A DNA stretch of 48,987 nt, taken from NCBI GenBank assembly GCA_910587395.1, contig CAJULJ010000019.1, forward strand, positions 1 through 48,987. The letters run 5' to 3'. Under the pieces are notes generated by a model that was given only the letters and a program-made list of their open reading frames with translations, did not search any database and was not told the origin of the DNA. The position numbers and the translations under genes are program-made. Below, piece by piece: positions 47,534 to 48,987 of the stretch. Within the stretch, counting starts at the first letter, position 1. Each line of letters begins with the position of its first letter. The DNA is from an uncultured Oscillospiraceae bacterium. Its GTDB lineage: Bacteria > Bacillota > Clostridia > Oscillospirales > Oscillospiraceae.

Positions 47534-48987
47534 CTAGTTCAGCTCGCCAGACTCCTCGTCAATGGTGATGGACAGGACCTCGTCCTCCTCCTCAGCCTCC
47601 TCGGACTCGTCAACGGTGAGCACAGGCTCGTCCTCGCCCTCCCGCAGGTCGTCGGCCAAGACGGCCGCCTCACGGAAGCGGTTCTCGCTGTGGACCTCAT
47701 CCTCGATCTCATCCAGCTTGCGGTAGGCGGCAAGGCCGGAGCCCGCCGGGATCAGCTTGCCGATGATGACGTTCTCCTTCAGGCCCAGCAGGTGGTCCAC
47801 CTTGCCCTTGATGGCGGCCTCGGTGAGCACCTTGGTGGTCTCCTGGAAGGAGGCGGCAGACAGGAAGGATTCGGTGGCCAGCGAGGCCTTGGTGATGCCC
47901 AGCAGCAGCCGGGTGCAGGTGGGCAGGACCAGCTCCTCGCCGTCCTCGCGCTTTTCTCCGGCTTTGGAGCGGTCGCGCACAGCGGCGCAGGCGTCCCTGA
48001 ACTCAATGATGTCAATGGTGGAGCCGGACAGCAGGTTGGAATCCCCGGCCTCCTCCACGCGCACCTTGCGCATCATCTGGCGCACGATGACCTCAATATG
48101 TTTATCGTTGATGTCCACGCCCTGCTGACGGTAGGGCTTTTGGACCTCCTGGATCAAATAGTTGTGCACCGCGTCTACACCGCGGATGCGCAGCACCTCG
48201 TGGGGTGACAAAGCGCCGTCGGTGAGGCGCTGGCCCTTATTGACCCGGTCGCCGGATTTCACCCGAATGCCGGAGCTGTAGGGCACGGCATAGGTGACCA
48301 CCTCGCCGTCGTCGGCGGTAATGGTGATGTTGCACAGGGTGGCCCGCTTGGTCTCCTCCACGGTGACCACGCCGGTGATCTCCGCCAGCTGGGCCATTTT
48401 CTTGGGCTTGCGGGCCTCCAGCAGCTCCTCGACACGGGGAAGACCCTGGGTGATGTCGCCGCCGGCCACGCCGCCGGTGTGGAAGGTACGCATGGTCAGC
48501 TGGGTGCCGGGCTCGCCGATGGACTGAGCGGCGATAATACCCACAGCCTCGCCCATGCCCACAGGCTCACTGAAGGCCAGGTTCATGCCGTAGCACTTGG
48601 CGCACACGCCGGAGTGGGCCTCACAGGTGAGCACGGAGCGCACCTTGATGGAGGGCTTCTGCCCCTCCTCAGTCTGCTCGGCCAGCTTCTTCTCAATGAA
48701 CGCGGCCAGATCGCCGTCTATCAGCTGGTCGCGGCCCACCAGCACCTCGCCGGTCTTGGCGTCCACCAGATCCTCCGCCAGATAGCGGCCCTTCAGGCGC
48801 TCCACCAGCGGCTCAATGACCTGGCCGTTCTCGCCGATCTCGGACACGGTGATGCCGTCGTCGGTGCCACAGTCGTCCTCCCGGATGATGACCTCCTGGG
48901 ACACGTCCACCAGACGGCGGGTCAGGTAACCGGAGTCGGCGGTACGCAGGGCGGTGTCGGCCATGCCCTTCCGGGCGCCTCTGGAGG
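47534..48987 (-). CDS. rpoC: RNA polymerase beta' subunit, C-terminal part (cut by window edge)
   Basis: About 484 residues of the C-terminus, open at the right edge. The first visible codons read SRGARKGMADTALRTADSGY, the trigger-loop region, then YLTRRLVDVSQEV. CEAHSGVCAKCYGMNLA gives the C-terminal zinc site, AAQSIGEPGTQLTMRTFHTG the active-site bridge-adjacent helix, and the protein ends in an acidic tail rich in Glu and Asp. Read leftward, ahead of the glycogen operon. The gene upstream (rpoB is expected) lies outside the window. Confidence 0.98.
   Translation of the reverse strand, partial: SRGARKGMADTALRTADSGYLTRRLVDVSQEVIIREDDCGTDDGITVSEIGENGQVIEPLVERLKGRYLAEDLVDAKTGEVLVGRDQLIDGDLAAFIEKKLAEQTEEGQKPSIKVRSVLTCEAHSGVCAKCYGMNLAFSEPVGMGEAVGIIAAQSIGEPGTQLTMRTFHTGGVAGGDITQGLPRVEELLEARKPKKMAQLAEITGVVTVEETKRATLCNITITADDGEVVTYAVPYSSGIRVKSGDRVNKGQRLTDGALSPHEVLRIRGVDAVHNYLIQEVQKPYRQQGVDINDKHIEVIVRQMMRKVRVEEAGDSNLLSGSTIDIIEFRDACAAVRDRSKAGEKREDGEELVLPTCTRLLLGITKASLATESFLSAASFQETTKVLTEAAIKGKVDHLLGLKENVIIGKLIPAGSGLAAYRKLDEIEDEVHSENRFREAAVLADDLREGEDEPVLTVDESEEAEEEDEVLSITIDEESGELN

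Overview
The window is chromosomal DNA from a high-GC, spore-forming clostridium, most like a gut Oscillospiraceae member (Flavonifractor / Pseudoflavonifractor / Lawsonibacter type). This placement is inferred from gene content: a yabP-yabQ-divIC-yabR sporulation cluster with a sigma-E-type promoter, the GlgC+GlgD glycogen enzyme pair, a T-box leader, AGGAGG-type ribosome sites, and sigma-A promoters of the form TTGACA-17-TATAAT. No tRNA, rRNA or CRISPR array is visible.

Layout. 1-690: mobile-element debris (5'-truncated IS110 transposase tail, strong hairpin). 691-3282: a Tet(M)/EF-G-like GTPase fused to a YacP/Rae1-type NYN nuclease domain. 3375-6357: RpiR-type regulator, then nagB-nagA (amino-sugar catabolism). 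6445-9060: DUF4830 protein, RsuA-family pseudouridine synthase, CdaR/PucR-type regulator. 9169-14602: cell-division operon ftsE-ftsX, two tandem secreted coiled-coil M23 hydrolases and an S41 protease. 14635-18532: DegV protein, an unknown protein, a GNAT acetyltransferase and release factor 3. 18641-21207: amidohydrolase, fumarase alpha subunit and an AT-rich GNAT gene, read leftward. 21349-23164: yabR-like S1 protein, divIC, yabQ, yabP. 23172-27881: AI-2E transporter, NUDIX hydrolase, and an aroF-MBL-tyrA operon preceded by a tyrosine-rich leader peptide and terminator. 27896-29411: ribbon-helix-helix gene with twin operators, and an orphan endolysin-holin cassette. 29564-31546: long HPF, TauE/SafE permease and MarR regulator. 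31592-35708: leucine T-box and leuA, a 74-aa protein, proC, yebC. 35720-36236: small AT-rich regulatory pair. 36333-47315: glycogen cycle, glgB-glgC-glgD-glgA then glgP-glk-pgi. 47534-48987: 3' part of rpoC, cut by the window edge.

How the genes work together. The glycogen block makes alpha-glucan from glucose-1-phosphate (GlgC/GlgD, GlgA, GlgB), degrades it (GlgP) and passes glucose and hexose phosphate toward glycolysis (glucokinase, Pgi). nagB/nagA feed cell-wall amino sugars into the same pool. The ftsEX operon couples division to septal wall cleavage. aroF-tyrA looks tuned to tyrosine at two levels: leader-peptide attenuation, and probably allostery through the N-terminal domain of the DAHP synthase. 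leuA is under a leucine T-box.

The items most worth a second look are the GTPase-ribonuclease fusion, the tyrosine attenuator, the hairpin that would hide the yabP ribosome site in read-through mRNA, the histone-H1-like tail on GlgB, and the small-RNA-like transcript opposite the RHH gene.
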